From: UBA964 sp037444685
GTDB lineage: Bacteria > Pseudomonadota > Gammaproteobacteria > Steroidobacterales > Steroidobacteraceae
NCBI GenBank assembly: GCA_037444685.1
Contig: JBBILX010000008.1
Location: 1 to 64,000 of the forward strand
Direction: 5' to 3'
DNA: 64,000 nucleotides
This document shows, piece by piece, positions 50,954-59,797 of the stretch. The notes below the pieces were generated by a model, which saw nothing but the letters and a program-made list of their open reading frames with translations, was not told the origin of the DNA and did not search any database. A program made the position numbers and the translations under genes. Position 1 is the first letter of the stretch. Each line of letters begins with the position of its first letter.

Positions 50954-52747
50954 TCAGCGCTGCAGCGCGAACTCGGGCGAAGTCACGACGAAGTAGATGG
51001 CGTCGGCGACGCGGGTGTTGTTGCCGGCCGCCGTGCCGGCGGGAGTCCGGTCGATCTGCGCTCGCGCCTCACTGCGCAGCGTGGCCGACAGCTGCGAGGC
51101 ACCGCCAAGCAGTCGCTCGGCGACGCGGTCGAGCAGCGCGGCCGAATCGGCGACGACGGCCTGCTCCGCGCGCGTGTCGATGAACATGATGTCGGGTCCG
51201 AGATTGGTCTGGGCCGTCGTGCGCGCGATCGCCTGGGTCCAGAAGAAGTTCGTGATCTGGGTGTTCAGGAACTCGGTCGCGAGCTGCAGCTCCGGCGCGA
51301 CGAGGTTCGCGTTCGCGATCTCGCCGGGCGGCGCATAGGACGGACTGAAGAAATTGAACACCGACGGCGACTGCCCGGGCCCCTGGCCGAAGATGTTCGA
51401 GACACCGCCCGGGAAGTTGCCCGCCTGCACGCCATAGCGGCCGCTCGCCGAGCGTGCGTCGTAGGCGCGCCAGAACTGCGTCAGCCGCAGCAGTGGCTCC
51501 TTGAGCTTGCCGGCATTGGCGCCGCTCGGCGCGCTGCGCGCCTCGCCGTCGAGCAGGATCGCGCGGATCACCGCTGCAAGGCTGCCGCGCCGCCCACTGC
51601 CATCGTCGTTGAAGCGGGCCGCGACGCGCTGCACGTAGGCGGTCGACGGATTGCTGGTGACGAGCTTCTGAATCAGCTGTTTCGCGATGAACGGGCCGAC
51701 GTTCGGATGGTTGAAGATGTTGTCGAGCGCGGCGTCGAGATCCTGCGCGGTCGGCGTCGCGGTCGCCGCGAGCACGCCATTCGGCAGCGCCACGCCACTG
51801 TAGCGCAGCAGCTGCTTCGCGCCCGTCTCATGCTGCTCGGGGTAGAAGCGCATCGGCCGGATCTGGTTGTACCCCGGCACCGGCGCGAGCTGGGGTCTGA
51901 CCGTGTTGAAACTGCAATTCGGTTGCGTGGAGGCGCAGTCCCACTTCCAGCCCGTGAAGACGCGCGCGAAGCCCTCGATGATGGCCTGGTCGTAGGTCGC
52001 GATCGGCTGGCCTTGCGCATCGACCCGGACCGTCCCGTCGGCGTTCAGCTCGACAAGGCCGATCGAGAACAGCTGCATGAGCTCGCGCGCGTAATTCTCG
52101 TCGGGACGGAGGTTCGTACCGGCGACGGCCTTCTGGTTGCCGAGCATCGACAGGTAGACGCCCATCGCAGGATGCAGCGTGACGTCCTCGAGCAGGTCGC
52201 GGAAGTTGCCGAAGGCGTTGCGCGCCAGCATGTCGTAGAAGTCGGCGGTCGCGAACGGCAGGTTCTGCAGCGCGCCGACCTGCGAGACGACCATGATCTG
52301 CGACAGCGCAAAGGCCACCCGCTGACGGAGCTGATCGTCGCCGCGCAGCGCGTTCTCGAACCACTTCTCGAGGCGCGGCGCGTTGAGCTGCGCGAGGTTG
52401 AAGTTCGGCTGCGTCGACAGCGTCGCGTACGCCGCCTCGACATACGGCAGCAGCGTCGAGGCAGGCCTGGCGAGCTCGGCGTCGATCCAGCGCGCGTAGG
52501 CATTGCTCGAATCCCCAAGACCGATCAGTCGCTGCGCCTCGGCCTCCGTGGCGCCCATCGTCGCCTGGTTGAGGAAACGGTAGGCCTCGGCCTTGCTGAC
52601 CGGCGGAGGCGGTGGCGGCGGTGGCGTGATCCCGGTGCCACCGCCAGAGCCGCTGCCACCTGAGCCGCCGCCGCAGGCAGTCAGGACTGCAGCCAGTCCC
52701 AGCGTGGCAAGCGTCCGCCAAGATTGCCGAATCCGCGCGCCTCGCAT
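50954..52747 (-). CDS. DUF1800 lipoprotein
   Basis: A 597-residue DUF1800 protein. A lipoprotein signal (AAVLTACGGG) is followed by a Gly/Ser run and an eight-proline run, then AYRFLNQATMGATEAEAQRL, LRQRVAFALSQIMVVS, MLGNQKAVAGTNLRPDENYA, RELMQLFSIGLVELN and GFARVFTGWKW. GGAGG precedes the ATG at 52747. With DUF1501 it forms a two-gene operon found across many environmental proteobacteria and planctomycetes, probably for an envelope or extracellular process; mechanism unknown. Confidence 0.93.
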   Translation of the reverse strand: MRGARIRQSWRTLATLGLAAVLTACGGGSGGSGSGGGTGITPPPPPPPPVSKAEAYRFLNQATMGATEAEAQRLIGLGDSSNAYARWIDAELARPASTLLPYVEAAYATLSTQPNFNLAQLNAPRLEKWFENALRGDDQLRQRVAFALSQIMVVSQVGALQNLPFATADFYDMLARNAFGNFRDLLEDVTLHPAMGVYLSMLGNQKAVAGTNLRPDENYARELMQLFSIGLVELNADGTVRVDAQGQPIATYDQAIIEGFARVFTGWKWDCASTQPNCSFNTVRPQLAPVPGYNQIRPMRFYPEQHETGAKQLLRYSGVALPNGVLAATATPTAQDLDAALDNIFNHPNVGPFIAKQLIQKLVTSNPSTAYVQRVAARFNDDGSGRRGSLAAVIRAILLDGEARSAPSGANAGKLKEPLLRLTQFWRAYDARSASGRYGVQAGNFPGGVSNIFGQGPGQSPSVFNFFSPSYAPPGEIANANLVAPELQLATEFLNTQITNFFWTQAIARTTAQTNLGPDIMFIDTRAEQAVVADSAALLDRVAERLLGGASQLSATLRSEARAQIDRTPAGTAAGNNTRVADAIYFVVTSPEFALQR

Positions 52748-52835
52748 GGAACCTCCGTTTGCTGCATTGCACAGCGACGCCGTGGCCGCGCCGTCACAGC
52801 CAGCGATGCCCTGCATAGTCCTAACGTGCATCAGC

Positions 52836-53387
52836 CTACCGCGTTGACACCCAGGCGCGCAGACCCGCGGCACCGAAATCGAACGTCGCCTCGAAAAACC
52901 GCTCCGGACCGCAGCCCGCGCCGAGGCAATGCAGCACACGAAGCGGGCCGTGATGGGCGACGAGCAGAACGCTGCTGAGAGCCGCGTCGAGGCCGGGCAG
53001 CTCGAGCCGTGGCACGAGCGCCGACACACGCTGCCAGAGCTCGGCAAGCGATTCGCCGCCGCCCGGCCGATAGCCCCACGGATCGGCGGCCCATGCCTCG
53101 ATCGCGGCACGATCGATCTCGCGCCAGCGAAGCCCCTCCCAGTCACCGAAGTCGAGCTCGAGCAGCGCGGCTTCGATGTCGAGCCGCGCGTCGAAGCGCC
53201 GCACCACTTCGTCCGCCAGCTGCAGACAGCGTCGCGCCGGACTCGTGACGACTCGCTCCACCGCAGTCAGGCGTGCACAGACCGCAGCGATCTCGGCGCT
53301 CGCCGACGCGGCGAGCGGAACATCCAGCCGACCGTAACAGAGATCCGGCACCACGGCCGGTCGCGTATGACGTGTCAGGAGGACCAA
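52836..53387 (-). CDS. cobC: Alpha-ribazole phosphatase-like histidine phosphatase (CobC)
   Basis: A 183-residue phosphoglycerate-mutase-superfamily protein expected to remove the 5'-phosphate from alpha-ribazole phosphate or cobalamin phosphate. The catalytic start reads LLTRHTRPAVV (RHT instead of RHG), with CYGRLDVPL, TSPARRCLQLAD, ELDFGDWEGLRW and the second His in LVAHHGPLRVL. The start is taken as TTG at 53387, overlapping the cobS 3' end; no ATG fits. It is the last gene of the B12 operon. Confidence 0.85.
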   Translation of the reverse strand: MVLLTRHTRPAVVPDLCYGRLDVPLAASASAEIAAVCARLTAVERVVTSPARRCLQLADEVVRRFDARLDIEAALLELDFGDWEGLRWREIDRAAIEAWAADPWGYRPGGGESLAELWQRVSALVPRLELPGLDAALSSVLLVAHHGPLRVLHCLGAGCGPERFFEATFDFGAAGLRAWVSTR

Positions 53388-54136
53388 AGCGCCAGCGACC
53401 CCAGACCGATCGCGATTTCCGCAAACTGCTGCGCCGCACCCAGACCGTCGCCGGTGTATCCGCCGAGCGCGCGCAGCAGGACACGACGCCACCAGAGCGT
53501 CACCGCGGTCGCGAACAGCATGCCGGCGAGCAGCGCGGGCAGCACGAGCGCCGCGACCGTCACCATCGTGGCCGTGATCGTCAGCGCAATGGCGAACGAT
53601 CGGCCGCTGAGCGTGCGCGCGAGCGGCTTGGCGCGCGAATCGTCCTCGCGCACGTACGGCAGCGTCCGCATGATCACTACGCCAGCGAAACGGCTGGCGA
53701 CGTGCGCCGCAACCAGTAGGCCGCAGGCCGCTGGCCACGGAAAGACCTGCAGCGTCGTGACCCGGAGGATCAGGGTGCCCGCGACCGCGAGCGCGCCGAA
53801 GCTGCCGATCCGCGAGTCGCGCATGATCTCGAGCCGCCGCGTGCGATCGTGACTGCCGCCGAGACCGTCGATAGCGTCGGCCAGGCCGTCCTCGTGGAAG
53901 GCGCCCGTCAACCAGGTACCACCGAGCACCGCGAGCGTGGCCGCCACCGGCGCCGGCCAGAGCAGACTCGACAGAGCGTACGTGAGCGACACGAACGCGC
54001 CGACCACGAGCCCGACGAGAGGAAAGTAACGAGCGGCGTCGTTGAGCTGACGCTGGGAATGTCCGACCCAGTTAGGGACAGGCAGGCGCGTGAAGTACTG
54101 CAGGGCGGCCAGGAACAGGCGCAGCTCGGCTCGCAT
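53375..54136 (-). CDS. cobS: Cobalamin synthase CobS (adenosylcobinamide-GDP ribazoletransferase)
   Basis: A 253-residue integral membrane enzyme joining adenosylcobinamide-GDP to alpha-ribazole(-phosphate). LRLFLAALQYFTRLPVP, GTWLTGAFHEDGLADAIDG (the metal-binding motif) and LGGYTGDGLGAAQQ are the family signatures; five to six hydrophobic helices follow. It lies 7 bases after the DUF71 gene and overlaps cobC. Confidence 0.95.
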   Translation of the reverse strand: MRAELRLFLAALQYFTRLPVPNWVGHSQRQLNDAARYFPLVGLVVGAFVSLTYALSSLLWPAPVAATLAVLGGTWLTGAFHEDGLADAIDGLGGSHDRTRRLEIMRDSRIGSFGALAVAGTLILRVTTLQVFPWPAACGLLVAAHVASRFAGVVIMRTLPYVREDDSRAKPLARTLSGRSFAIALTITATMVTVAALVLPALLAGMLFATAVTLWWRRVLLRALGGYTGDGLGAAQQFAEIAIGLGSLALWSS

Positions 54137-54143
54137 GCCGGGA

Positions 54144-54818
54144 TCAGGGCCGTAGCGCGAGTCTTGCGAACGCGTATTCGCGGGCGGGCGCCGGATCGGC
54201 GACGGTGCGCAGCTCCACGCCCCACACCTCGAGAGCGAGGCGTTCGCCGAAGCGCGGTGCAGCGACGACGCAGGTGTGGAATTCTCCCTGCTCCCCGCAA
54301 GGATCCACCGCCGCCGGCAGCTCATCGAGCAAGGCTGCATCGTAGCGTCGACCGCAGAAGCGCGCATCGAGCTGCGTCGTGTCGACGCAGACCACTAGTG
54401 CCTCGATCGAGCGCGCGAGGATGTCACGCGCGATCTGCGCTCGAGCGCGACCCCACAACGGCAGCTCGGCGCGCAGGCCCGCAGCACGGCAGATGCGCTC
54501 CGCCCACTCGCGATGCGCAGCGAGGTCGATGTCGCCGAACACGACGGTCGTGACGCCGCGCTCGCGAGCCGCGTGCAGTTCCGCGAGCAGGATCTGCGCA
54601 TAGTCCGACCACGCCGCCTGCGGTGCATGCAGTGGCACGCCGAGTGCGAGCGCCTGCGCCTCGAGCACGGTCCGCGCCAGTCCGTGACCGCGCGAGCGTT
54701 CACCGCCGGGCTCGAGCACGCAGAGCAGCCCGTCGAGATCCGCGGCCGCATCGCGCGCGAACTCGTGCAGCGCGAGACAGGCGTCCTTACCGCCGCTCCA
54801 CGAGACGAGCCACGTCAA
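54144..54818 (-). CDS. DUF71/COG2102 PP-loop ATPase in the B12 operon
   Basis: A 224-residue PP-loop ATPase (SWSGGKDACLALHEF near the start, HGLARTVLEAQALALGVPL, VFGDIDLAAHREWAERIC, FCGRRYD, EGEFHTCV-type ending GEQGEFHTCVV). In eukaryotes and archaea the family includes the diphthamide amidase Dph6; a bacterial branch linked to B12 genes has been predicted to act in B12 salvage. The start is a TTG at 54818 that overlaps the cobT stop by 4 bases. Its position between cobT and cobS supports the B12 role; the reaction is unproven. Confidence 0.82.
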   Translation of the reverse strand: MTWLVSWSGGKDACLALHEFARDAAADLDGLLCVLEPGGERSRGHGLARTVLEAQALALGVPLHAPQAAWSDYAQILLAELHAARERGVTTVVFGDIDLAAHREWAERICRAAGLRAELPLWGRARAQIARDILARSIEALVVCVDTTQLDARFCGRRYDAALLDELPAAVDPCGEQGEFHTCVVAAPRFGERLALEVWGVELRTVADPAPAREYAFARLALRP

Positions 54819-55897
54819 TGCGGCGCTCCCACGGCCATGCTGACGCCGGCCCCCTCGAACGTGGCCATCTCCGCAAACAGCGCCAGCGCGGCGTGCAGAA
54901 TCGGCAGCGCGAGCAACGCTCCGGAGCCCTCGCCGAGACGCATGTCCAGATCGAGCAGCGGCTCGACACCGAGATGGCGCAGCAGCAGCGCGTGCGCAGG
55001 TTCCGCGGAGCGGTGCGCGAACAGGCAGTGCTCGAGGGCATCCGCCTCGAGCGCATGCGCGCACGCCGCCGCAGCGGTGACCGTCACACCATCGATCAGC
55101 ACGGCGCAGCCGCTCGCACGCGTCGCGAGTATCGCTCCGGCGAGCGCCGCCACTTCGAAACCGCCGAGGCTGCACAGCGCGGCGCGCGCTTCGGCCGCCG
55201 AGAAGGGCCCGGCGGCCGCGCGCCCACCGCAGTCGTCCACGTGCCGACGCCAGGCCGCGCGAAGGATCGCGCGCTTGCGCTCGAAGGCCTCGTCCCCGAG
55301 GCCGGTGCCGCGGCCCGTGCAGAGCTCGATCGGCGCGCCGGTCACGGCGGCGCAGAGCAATGCCGCGCAGGAGGTATTGCCGATGCCCATCTCGCCCAGT
55401 ACGAGGACGCGCGCGCCGCGGTCGAGCGCAACGCGGGCCGCATCGCTGCCGGCGGCCAGCGCGGCCTCGAGCTGCGCGGCACTCATCGCCGCGCCGTGCA
55501 GCAGGTTCGCCGTCCCGCAGGCGACCTTGCGGCGCTCGAGCGAAGGATGGTCCGGCAGTGGCGCGTCGACGCCGACATCGACGACCCGCAGCTCGCAGCC
55601 AAACCTTCGCGACAGCACACTCGCCGCGGCGCCTCCGGCGAGGAAATTGCATACCATTTGCGCCGTGACCGCGCGCGGATAGGCGCTGACCGCCTCGGCA
55701 GCGATGCCATGGTCGGCCGCGAACAGCAGGGCCACGGCCGGTTCGAGCCGCGGCGCGAGCGTGCGCTGGATCGCGCAGACCTGCGCCACGGCTGGCTCGA
55801 GCCGACCGAGCGAACCGAGCGGCTTGGTCAGCGCATCGAGCCGCCGCAGCGCGAGGACCCGGATCGTGTCCGGGTCGGCCGGAGCCGCTGTGTCCAC
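54815..55897 (-). CDS. cobT: Nicotinate-nucleotide:dimethylbenzimidazole phosphoribosyltransferase CobT
   Basis: A 360-residue enzyme that activates the lower-ligand base to alpha-ribazole phosphate. LDALTKPLGSLGRLE, FAADHGIAAEAVSAYP, VLGEMGIGNTSCAALL, CTGRGTGLGDEA and the C-terminal MRLGEGSGALLALPIL then FEGAGV (with the catalytic Glu) are present. GTG start directly abuts the btuM stop. Needed for completing cobamides after salvage of cobinamide or lower-ligand exchange. Confidence 0.95.
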   Translation of the reverse strand: MDTAAPADPDTIRVLALRRLDALTKPLGSLGRLEPAVAQVCAIQRTLAPRLEPAVALLFAADHGIAAEAVSAYPRAVTAQMVCNFLAGGAAASVLSRRFGCELRVVDVGVDAPLPDHPSLERRKVACGTANLLHGAAMSAAQLEAALAAGSDAARVALDRGARVLVLGEMGIGNTSCAALLCAAVTGAPIELCTGRGTGLGDEAFERKRAILRAAWRRHVDDCGGRAAAGPFSAAEARAALCSLGGFEVAALAGAILATRASGCAVLIDGVTVTAAAACAHALEADALEHCLFAHRSAEPAHALLLRHLGVEPLLDLDMRLGEGSGALLALPILHAALALFAEMATFEGAGVSMAVGAPH

Positions 55898-56521
55898 TCA
55901 GGCCGGCGTGCGTCTGGCCGCGGTGGCGAGGCGACCTGCGAGCGCGAGCCGTGCCGCGACGGCGAGTGCCGCGTAGAGCAGCGCACAACCGACGTACTGC
56001 GGTCCGTAGTGCCACGTTGCCGCGACGTAGTGTGACAGCGCCAGCGACTCGAATCGGCCCGAGAGAGCGTGGAAGGAGAGATTCGAGGTCGCGAATGCAG
56101 CCGTCCAGCCGAGGATCGCCACAGCCAACGCGGCCCCGAGCTCTCGCCCGAGCGGCAGCGACCCACGGCCGAGGAGGACATCGAGCCGCTGCAGGGCGCG
56201 CGAGCGACGTCCGAGCCAGAACAGTCCGGCATAGGCCAGCAGCAGAAAGCCGTAGGCCGGCGTGAAGCAGTAATCATCGACGCCAGCGACGCGGGTTGCC
56301 CAGAGGTCCGTCACGAACGCGAGCCCAGCGAGCGAGGCCAAGACGGCGGTGCGCCTCAGCCACAGGCCCGCGAGCAGGCATACGGCGAAGGAGGCGTCGG
56401 GCAGCGACACCGGACCACCTAGATGGTCGACGCGCGTGCCGACGAGCAGCGCCGCGCAGACGAGCCAGCCGAGAATTTGCGGCACACCGATACGGCCGCC
56501 GCGCTCATCGAGGGTCTGCAT
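55898..56521 (-). CDS. btuM: BtuM-like cobalamin transporter (solitary ECF S-component type)
   Basis: A 207-residue membrane protein with about six helices. VGTRVDHLGGPVSLPDASFA, AGLWLRRTAVLASLAG and VDDYCFTPAYGFLLLAYAG match my recollection of BtuM, a B12 S-component-like transporter in which a conserved Cys (Cys80 in the Thiobacillus protein) binds and decyanates cobalamin. The candidate equivalent here is C85. No ECF ATPases are nearby, as usual for this group. Its ATG shares the last base of the btuB stop, and cobT starts directly after its stop, so inner-membrane B12 import fits. No btuCDF genes are present in the window. Confidence 0.72.
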   Translation of the reverse strand: MQTLDERGGRIGVPQILGWLVCAALLVGTRVDHLGGPVSLPDASFAVCLLAGLWLRRTAVLASLAGLAFVTDLWATRVAGVDDYCFTPAYGFLLLAYAGLFWLGRRSRALQRLDVLLGRGSLPLGRELGAALAVAILGWTAAFATSNLSFHALSGRFESLALSHYVAATWHYGPQYVGCALLYAALAVAARLALAGRLATAARRTPA

Positions 56522-58389
56522 CAGGGTTCTCCTGCAAAAGCGTAACGAACGGTGAGGTGCCACTCGCGACCGGGCTGCGGATAGAAGGCCACTGTCTCGT
56601 AGCGGCGATCGAGTGCGTTGTCGAGACGTGCCTGGAGCCGCAGGGCCGGCAGCGGTCGCCATTCCGCACGAAGATCGAGCGTGGTGAAACCCGGCACGGC
56701 GCGCGTGTTCGCGAGGTTGTCGAAACGCTGGCCCTCGTAGCGTGCGCCGGCCCCGACGCGCCAGTTCGTGGCGACGTAGTCGATGTCGGCGCGCACGCGC
56801 TCTTCGGCCCGCCGCGGCAGAAGCCGGCCGCGATTCGGGCCTGCCGAGCGATTCTCCGGGTCGAGCCGCTCGGCGAAACCGGCAAGCTGCCATGGCCCCC
56901 AGGCAGCGCGCGCCTCGAGCTCGAGGCCGCGGATTCGCGCCGCATCGATGTTGACGGGCCGGAAGCTCGCATCGAAGCCGATCAGGTCATCGATGCGGGT
57001 CTGGTAGGCGGTCAGCGTCACGCTCGCCGGCTCACGACGCCAGCGCAGGCTCGCCTCGGTCGCCACGCTGCGCTCCGGCCCGAGATCGGGGTTTCCGAAA
57101 CCAGGGAAATAGAGCTCATTGAAGGTCGGCGGCTTGAATCCCGTGGCGACCGAGGCGGCGAGCCGCCAGGAATCCGCGAACGACCACCCCCAGGCCAGCG
57201 AACCCGTGGTCTCGCCGCCGAACTGCTCGTCGTCGTCACGGCGCACGCCGAGCGCAAGGCTGTGTGCGCCCAGCGCCCACTCGCCGTGTGCGAACGCGCC
57301 GACGTTGCGTCGCGTCCGCTCGACGTAATTCGTCGTCGCGGCCACACGGTCGTCGCGCCAGTCGATGCCGGCGACCCAGATGAGTGGCCGGTCGGCGGCC
57401 GACTCGAAGGTCAGTGCTGCCTGGTCGCGCCGCGTGTCGAAGCGCGAGACGAAGCTCGCGCCGCGGAATGAGGCGCCGCGGAAATTGTCAGTATCGTCGG
57501 TCGTCCGGCCCACCGCCAATCGCATCCGACCGCCGCGCACGGGCGCATAGTCGAGCGAGGCACCGGCGATCAGTTGCGCGAACTCGGCGAGGTTCGCAAA
57601 CGATCCGTCGTATTCGACACGACCGTCCGTGTAGCTGACCTGCGCACCGAGTTCGAATCGCTCCCCGAGCGCCATCCCGCCGCGCAAGCCATATGATTCG
57701 TTGCGATAGCCGTCCGCATCGGGCTCGTCGGTGAAGCAACCGGCGAAGATCGGCGCGCCGGCACCGCGACAGGCGTTCGTGCCGTCGGACTCGAGCCGGC
57801 TCGCCGCGAGCTGCCAGTGACTTCGCTCGCCGGCAGCGCCTACGGTCGCCGATGCCCGCGCGGTTCCGCGCGCACCGTAGCCCAGCACGGTCTCCACGCG
57901 CGGCGGCGAACCCGCCTGCGGACGGCGCGTGATGATCTGCACGACGCCGCCGAGCGCGTCGGCACCGTAGAGCGCCGAGCGCGGCCCGCGCACGAGTTCA
58001 ACCCGCTCGATCAGCTCGACAGGAAAATCCTGCAGCGCGGTCGTGCCAACCGTCGTCGACCCCCAGCGCAGACCGTCGACGAGGACGAGGTTCTGGTCCG
58101 ACTCGGCGCCGCGAATGAACAGCGAGCTGACCTTGCCTACGCCGCCGTTGTTCGCGAGCGTGACCCCGGGCAGGTCCGCGATCGCCTGCTCGACGCTGCG
58201 GTACTGACGCGCTTCGAGCGTACCGCGCTCGACGAGCGAGACTGACGCAAGCACGCGCTCGAGCGGCTCGGCGCGCCGGCTCGCGGTGATCACGACCTGC
58301 TGCAGGCCGTCCGCCGGTTCGGCCGCGGCGGCGCCGCCAAGCAACAGGAAAGCTGCCGCAAACGATGCGGCCTGAACGTTCTTCTGCAC
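56521..58389 (-). CDS. btuB: Vitamin B12 TonB-dependent receptor BtuB
   Basis: A 622-residue outer-membrane receptor. Signal peptide ends AAAAEP, TonB box region GLQQVVITASRRAEP, plug with AIADLPGVTLANNGG, LFIRGAESDQNLVLVDG, RVELVRGPRSALYGADALGG, and a barrel ending WHLTVRYAFAGEP. The start is a GTG at 58389 with GGGAGGGGA immediately upstream, not the distant ATG at 58779, which would translate through the riboswitch. The BtuB call rests on the cobalamin riboswitch and the B12 genes behind it. Confidence 0.93.
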   Translation of the reverse strand: MQKNVQAASFAAAFLLLGGAAAAEPADGLQQVVITASRRAEPLERVLASVSLVERGTLEARQYRSVEQAIADLPGVTLANNGGVGKVSSLFIRGAESDQNLVLVDGLRWGSTTVGTTALQDFPVELIERVELVRGPRSALYGADALGGVVQIITRRPQAGSPPRVETVLGYGARGTARASATVGAAGERSHWQLAASRLESDGTNACRGAGAPIFAGCFTDEPDADGYRNESYGLRGGMALGERFELGAQVSYTDGRVEYDGSFANLAEFAQLIAGASLDYAPVRGGRMRLAVGRTTDDTDNFRGASFRGASFVSRFDTRRDQAALTFESAADRPLIWVAGIDWRDDRVAATTNYVERTRRNVGAFAHGEWALGAHSLALGVRRDDDEQFGGETTGSLAWGWSFADSWRLAASVATGFKPPTFNELYFPGFGNPDLGPERSVATEASLRWRREPASVTLTAYQTRIDDLIGFDASFRPVNIDAARIRGLELEARAAWGPWQLAGFAERLDPENRSAGPNRGRLLPRRAEERVRADIDYVATNWRVGAGARYEGQRFDNLANTRAVPGFTTLDLRAEWRPLPALRLQARLDNALDRRYETVAFYPQPGREWHLTVRYAFAGEP

Positions 58390-58519
58390 TGTCTCCCCTC
58401 CCAGGGGCGCACGCCCGCGCCCGACTGTCATTGACGACTCGGCAGACGCCAGGGGAGCGGAGACAAGCGGGATTGCGGGTCCCGACCCGTTCCGGACCGC
58501 CCACCGCAGCCGAGGGTTC

Positions 58520-58725
58520 TGTCGGGGCCGGTCTCCGGACTCGTGGGGTCGGCCGTTTCCTGACCGCAGCGCCGATCGCCTTCCCACGACACGGCATTGC
58601 GCCGCTTCGCAGTGGCTCGATGATCTGCGCCACCCACCTACCGTTGCGGGGGCAGTGCCGGCCTGGAACCAGGAAAGTTCGCACCGGCTTCCCGTTTCAC
58701 TCCGCGGCCTTGCCTTCCTGGCGCA
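58520..58725 (-). promoter_or_regulatory. Cobalamin riboswitch upstream of btuB
   Basis: On the minus strand the core elements occur in order: GGGAAGCCGGTGCGAA (about 58700-58678), CACTGCCCCCGCAACGGTA (58657-58639), a long peripheral arm, then GTCAGGAAACGGCCGACC and the B12 box GAGTCCGGAGACCGGCC (about 58543-58527). These are the conserved blocks of AdoCbl-type riboswitches. The ribosome binding site of btuB lies about 120 bases downstream, so the expression platform can act on either transcription or translation; high B12 should shut the operon. Confidence 0.94.
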
Positions 58726-58755
58726 GGCGCGGAACACCTCGACACAGCGAAGTCT

Positions 58756-58777
58756 GACGACCCGACGCCGGGTCGTC
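58756..58777 (-). terminator. Hairpin between the FGE-fold gene and the riboswitch
   Basis: GACGACCC (58756-58763) pairs perfectly with GGGTCGTC (58770-58777) over a 6-base loop, 15 bases after the stop of the FGE-fold gene on the minus strand. It lacks a T-run, so termination may be partial, and some carH transcript could enter the riboswitch leader. Confidence 0.5.
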
Positions 58778-58792
58778 AACGCCCGACGATGG

Positions 58793-59740
58793 TCAGGGCA
58801 GGTCGCGAGCGACGCGGAAACCGAAGATGTCCGACTTGCGGTCTTCGGGATCGCGACCGCGCCAACTCGACCGCTGGCGGTACATCTGGCTGCGCCAGCT
58901 TCCGCCGCGCACGGCGCGCAGTTCGCAGGGCCCGGTCACTTCGACGGCGCTACCGTCCACAGGCGCTGCGGGATAAGGCGCGAGGTAGCAGTCCTGCGTC
59001 CATTCCCAGACGTTGCCGATCATGTCGTGCAGACCGAAGGCGTTGGCCGGATAGGCGCCGACTGGCGCGACGCCGGCGTGCCTGTCGCGGCAGTTCGCCG
59101 GCGCAGAGCGTCGCGAGACGTCGCGCGCCGATGAGTCGTAGACATTGGCCCACGAGCAACCGTCGTCGGCGACCTCGCCCCACGGAAACTCCGTCGTGGA
59201 GCCGGCGCGCGCCGCGTACTCCCACTCGGCTTCGGTCGGCAGGCGGTAACGCTGGCCGGTCCGCTGCGAGAGCCACGCGACGTAAGCCTGCGCATCGCGC
59301 CAGCTCACGCAGACGACGGGCTCGTCCGATGCCGGCCGCCGGCCGGAGCCGCCCGACGGGTCGCGCCAGGTTGCCGTGTCGTACCAGGTCCAAGCGCCGG
59401 AGTCGCCAGCCTTGAGCGGCCCGTAGCAGCCCGGCGCGGAATCGTGACCCGTCGCTGCCACGAAACTCGCGTACTCGGCATGCGTGATCTCGAAGCGGCC
59501 GAGTGCAAAGGATCTTGCGATCGTGATCTCGCGGCGAGGGCCTTCGGGCCGCCCTTCCTCGCCGCCGTCGAATCCCATCGTGAAACGCCCGGCGCGCACG
59601 ACGACCATCTCCGGACAATCGGCGCAGTCCTGCACGATCGCGCCTGCAGCGAGGCGCACGGTCACGCCCTCGCCCGCGTCAGCGTGAACGAGAGCAGACG
59701 CAGCGAGGAGCGCGAAGCAGAATATCTTGCGTGGTGCCAT
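58793..59740 (-). CDS. Exported FGE/SUMF1-fold protein downstream of carH
   Basis: A 315-residue protein with a signal peptide (FCFALLAASALVHADAG) and a full formylglycine-generating-enzyme fold: FTMGFDGGEEGRPEGPRREI, FEITHAEYASFVAATGH, PVVCVSWRDAQAYVAWLSQR, YRLPTEAEWEYAARAGS, MIGNVWEWTQDCY, AVRGGSWRSQMYRQRSSWRG and IFGFRVARDLP. The C-terminal region lacks the two cysteines that bind copper in true FGE, so sulfatase activation is unlikely; the fold may serve another oxidation or binding task in the periplasm. It starts 57 bases after carH and probably shares its transcript. Confidence 0.88.
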   Translation of the reverse strand: MAPRKIFCFALLAASALVHADAGEGVTVRLAAGAIVQDCADCPEMVVVRAGRFTMGFDGGEEGRPEGPRREITIARSFALGRFEITHAEYASFVAATGHDSAPGCYGPLKAGDSGAWTWYDTATWRDPSGGSGRRPASDEPVVCVSWRDAQAYVAWLSQRTGQRYRLPTEAEWEYAARAGSTTEFPWGEVADDGCSWANVYDSSARDVSRRSAPANCRDRHAGVAPVGAYPANAFGLHDMIGNVWEWTQDCYLAPYPAAPVDGSAVEVTGPCELRAVRGGSWRSQMYRQRSSWRGRDPEDRKSDIFGFRVARDLP

Positions 59741-59797
59741 GACGCGACTCTACCGCGGCACGGCGTCCGCAGCGAAGGGCGCTACGCGTCGGGTCGC

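Noticed and set aside
58389..58779. N-terminal extension of BtuB to an ATG at 58779
   Set aside because: That segment is the riboswitch and leader; the GTG at 58389 has a strong ribosome site and starts the signal peptide.
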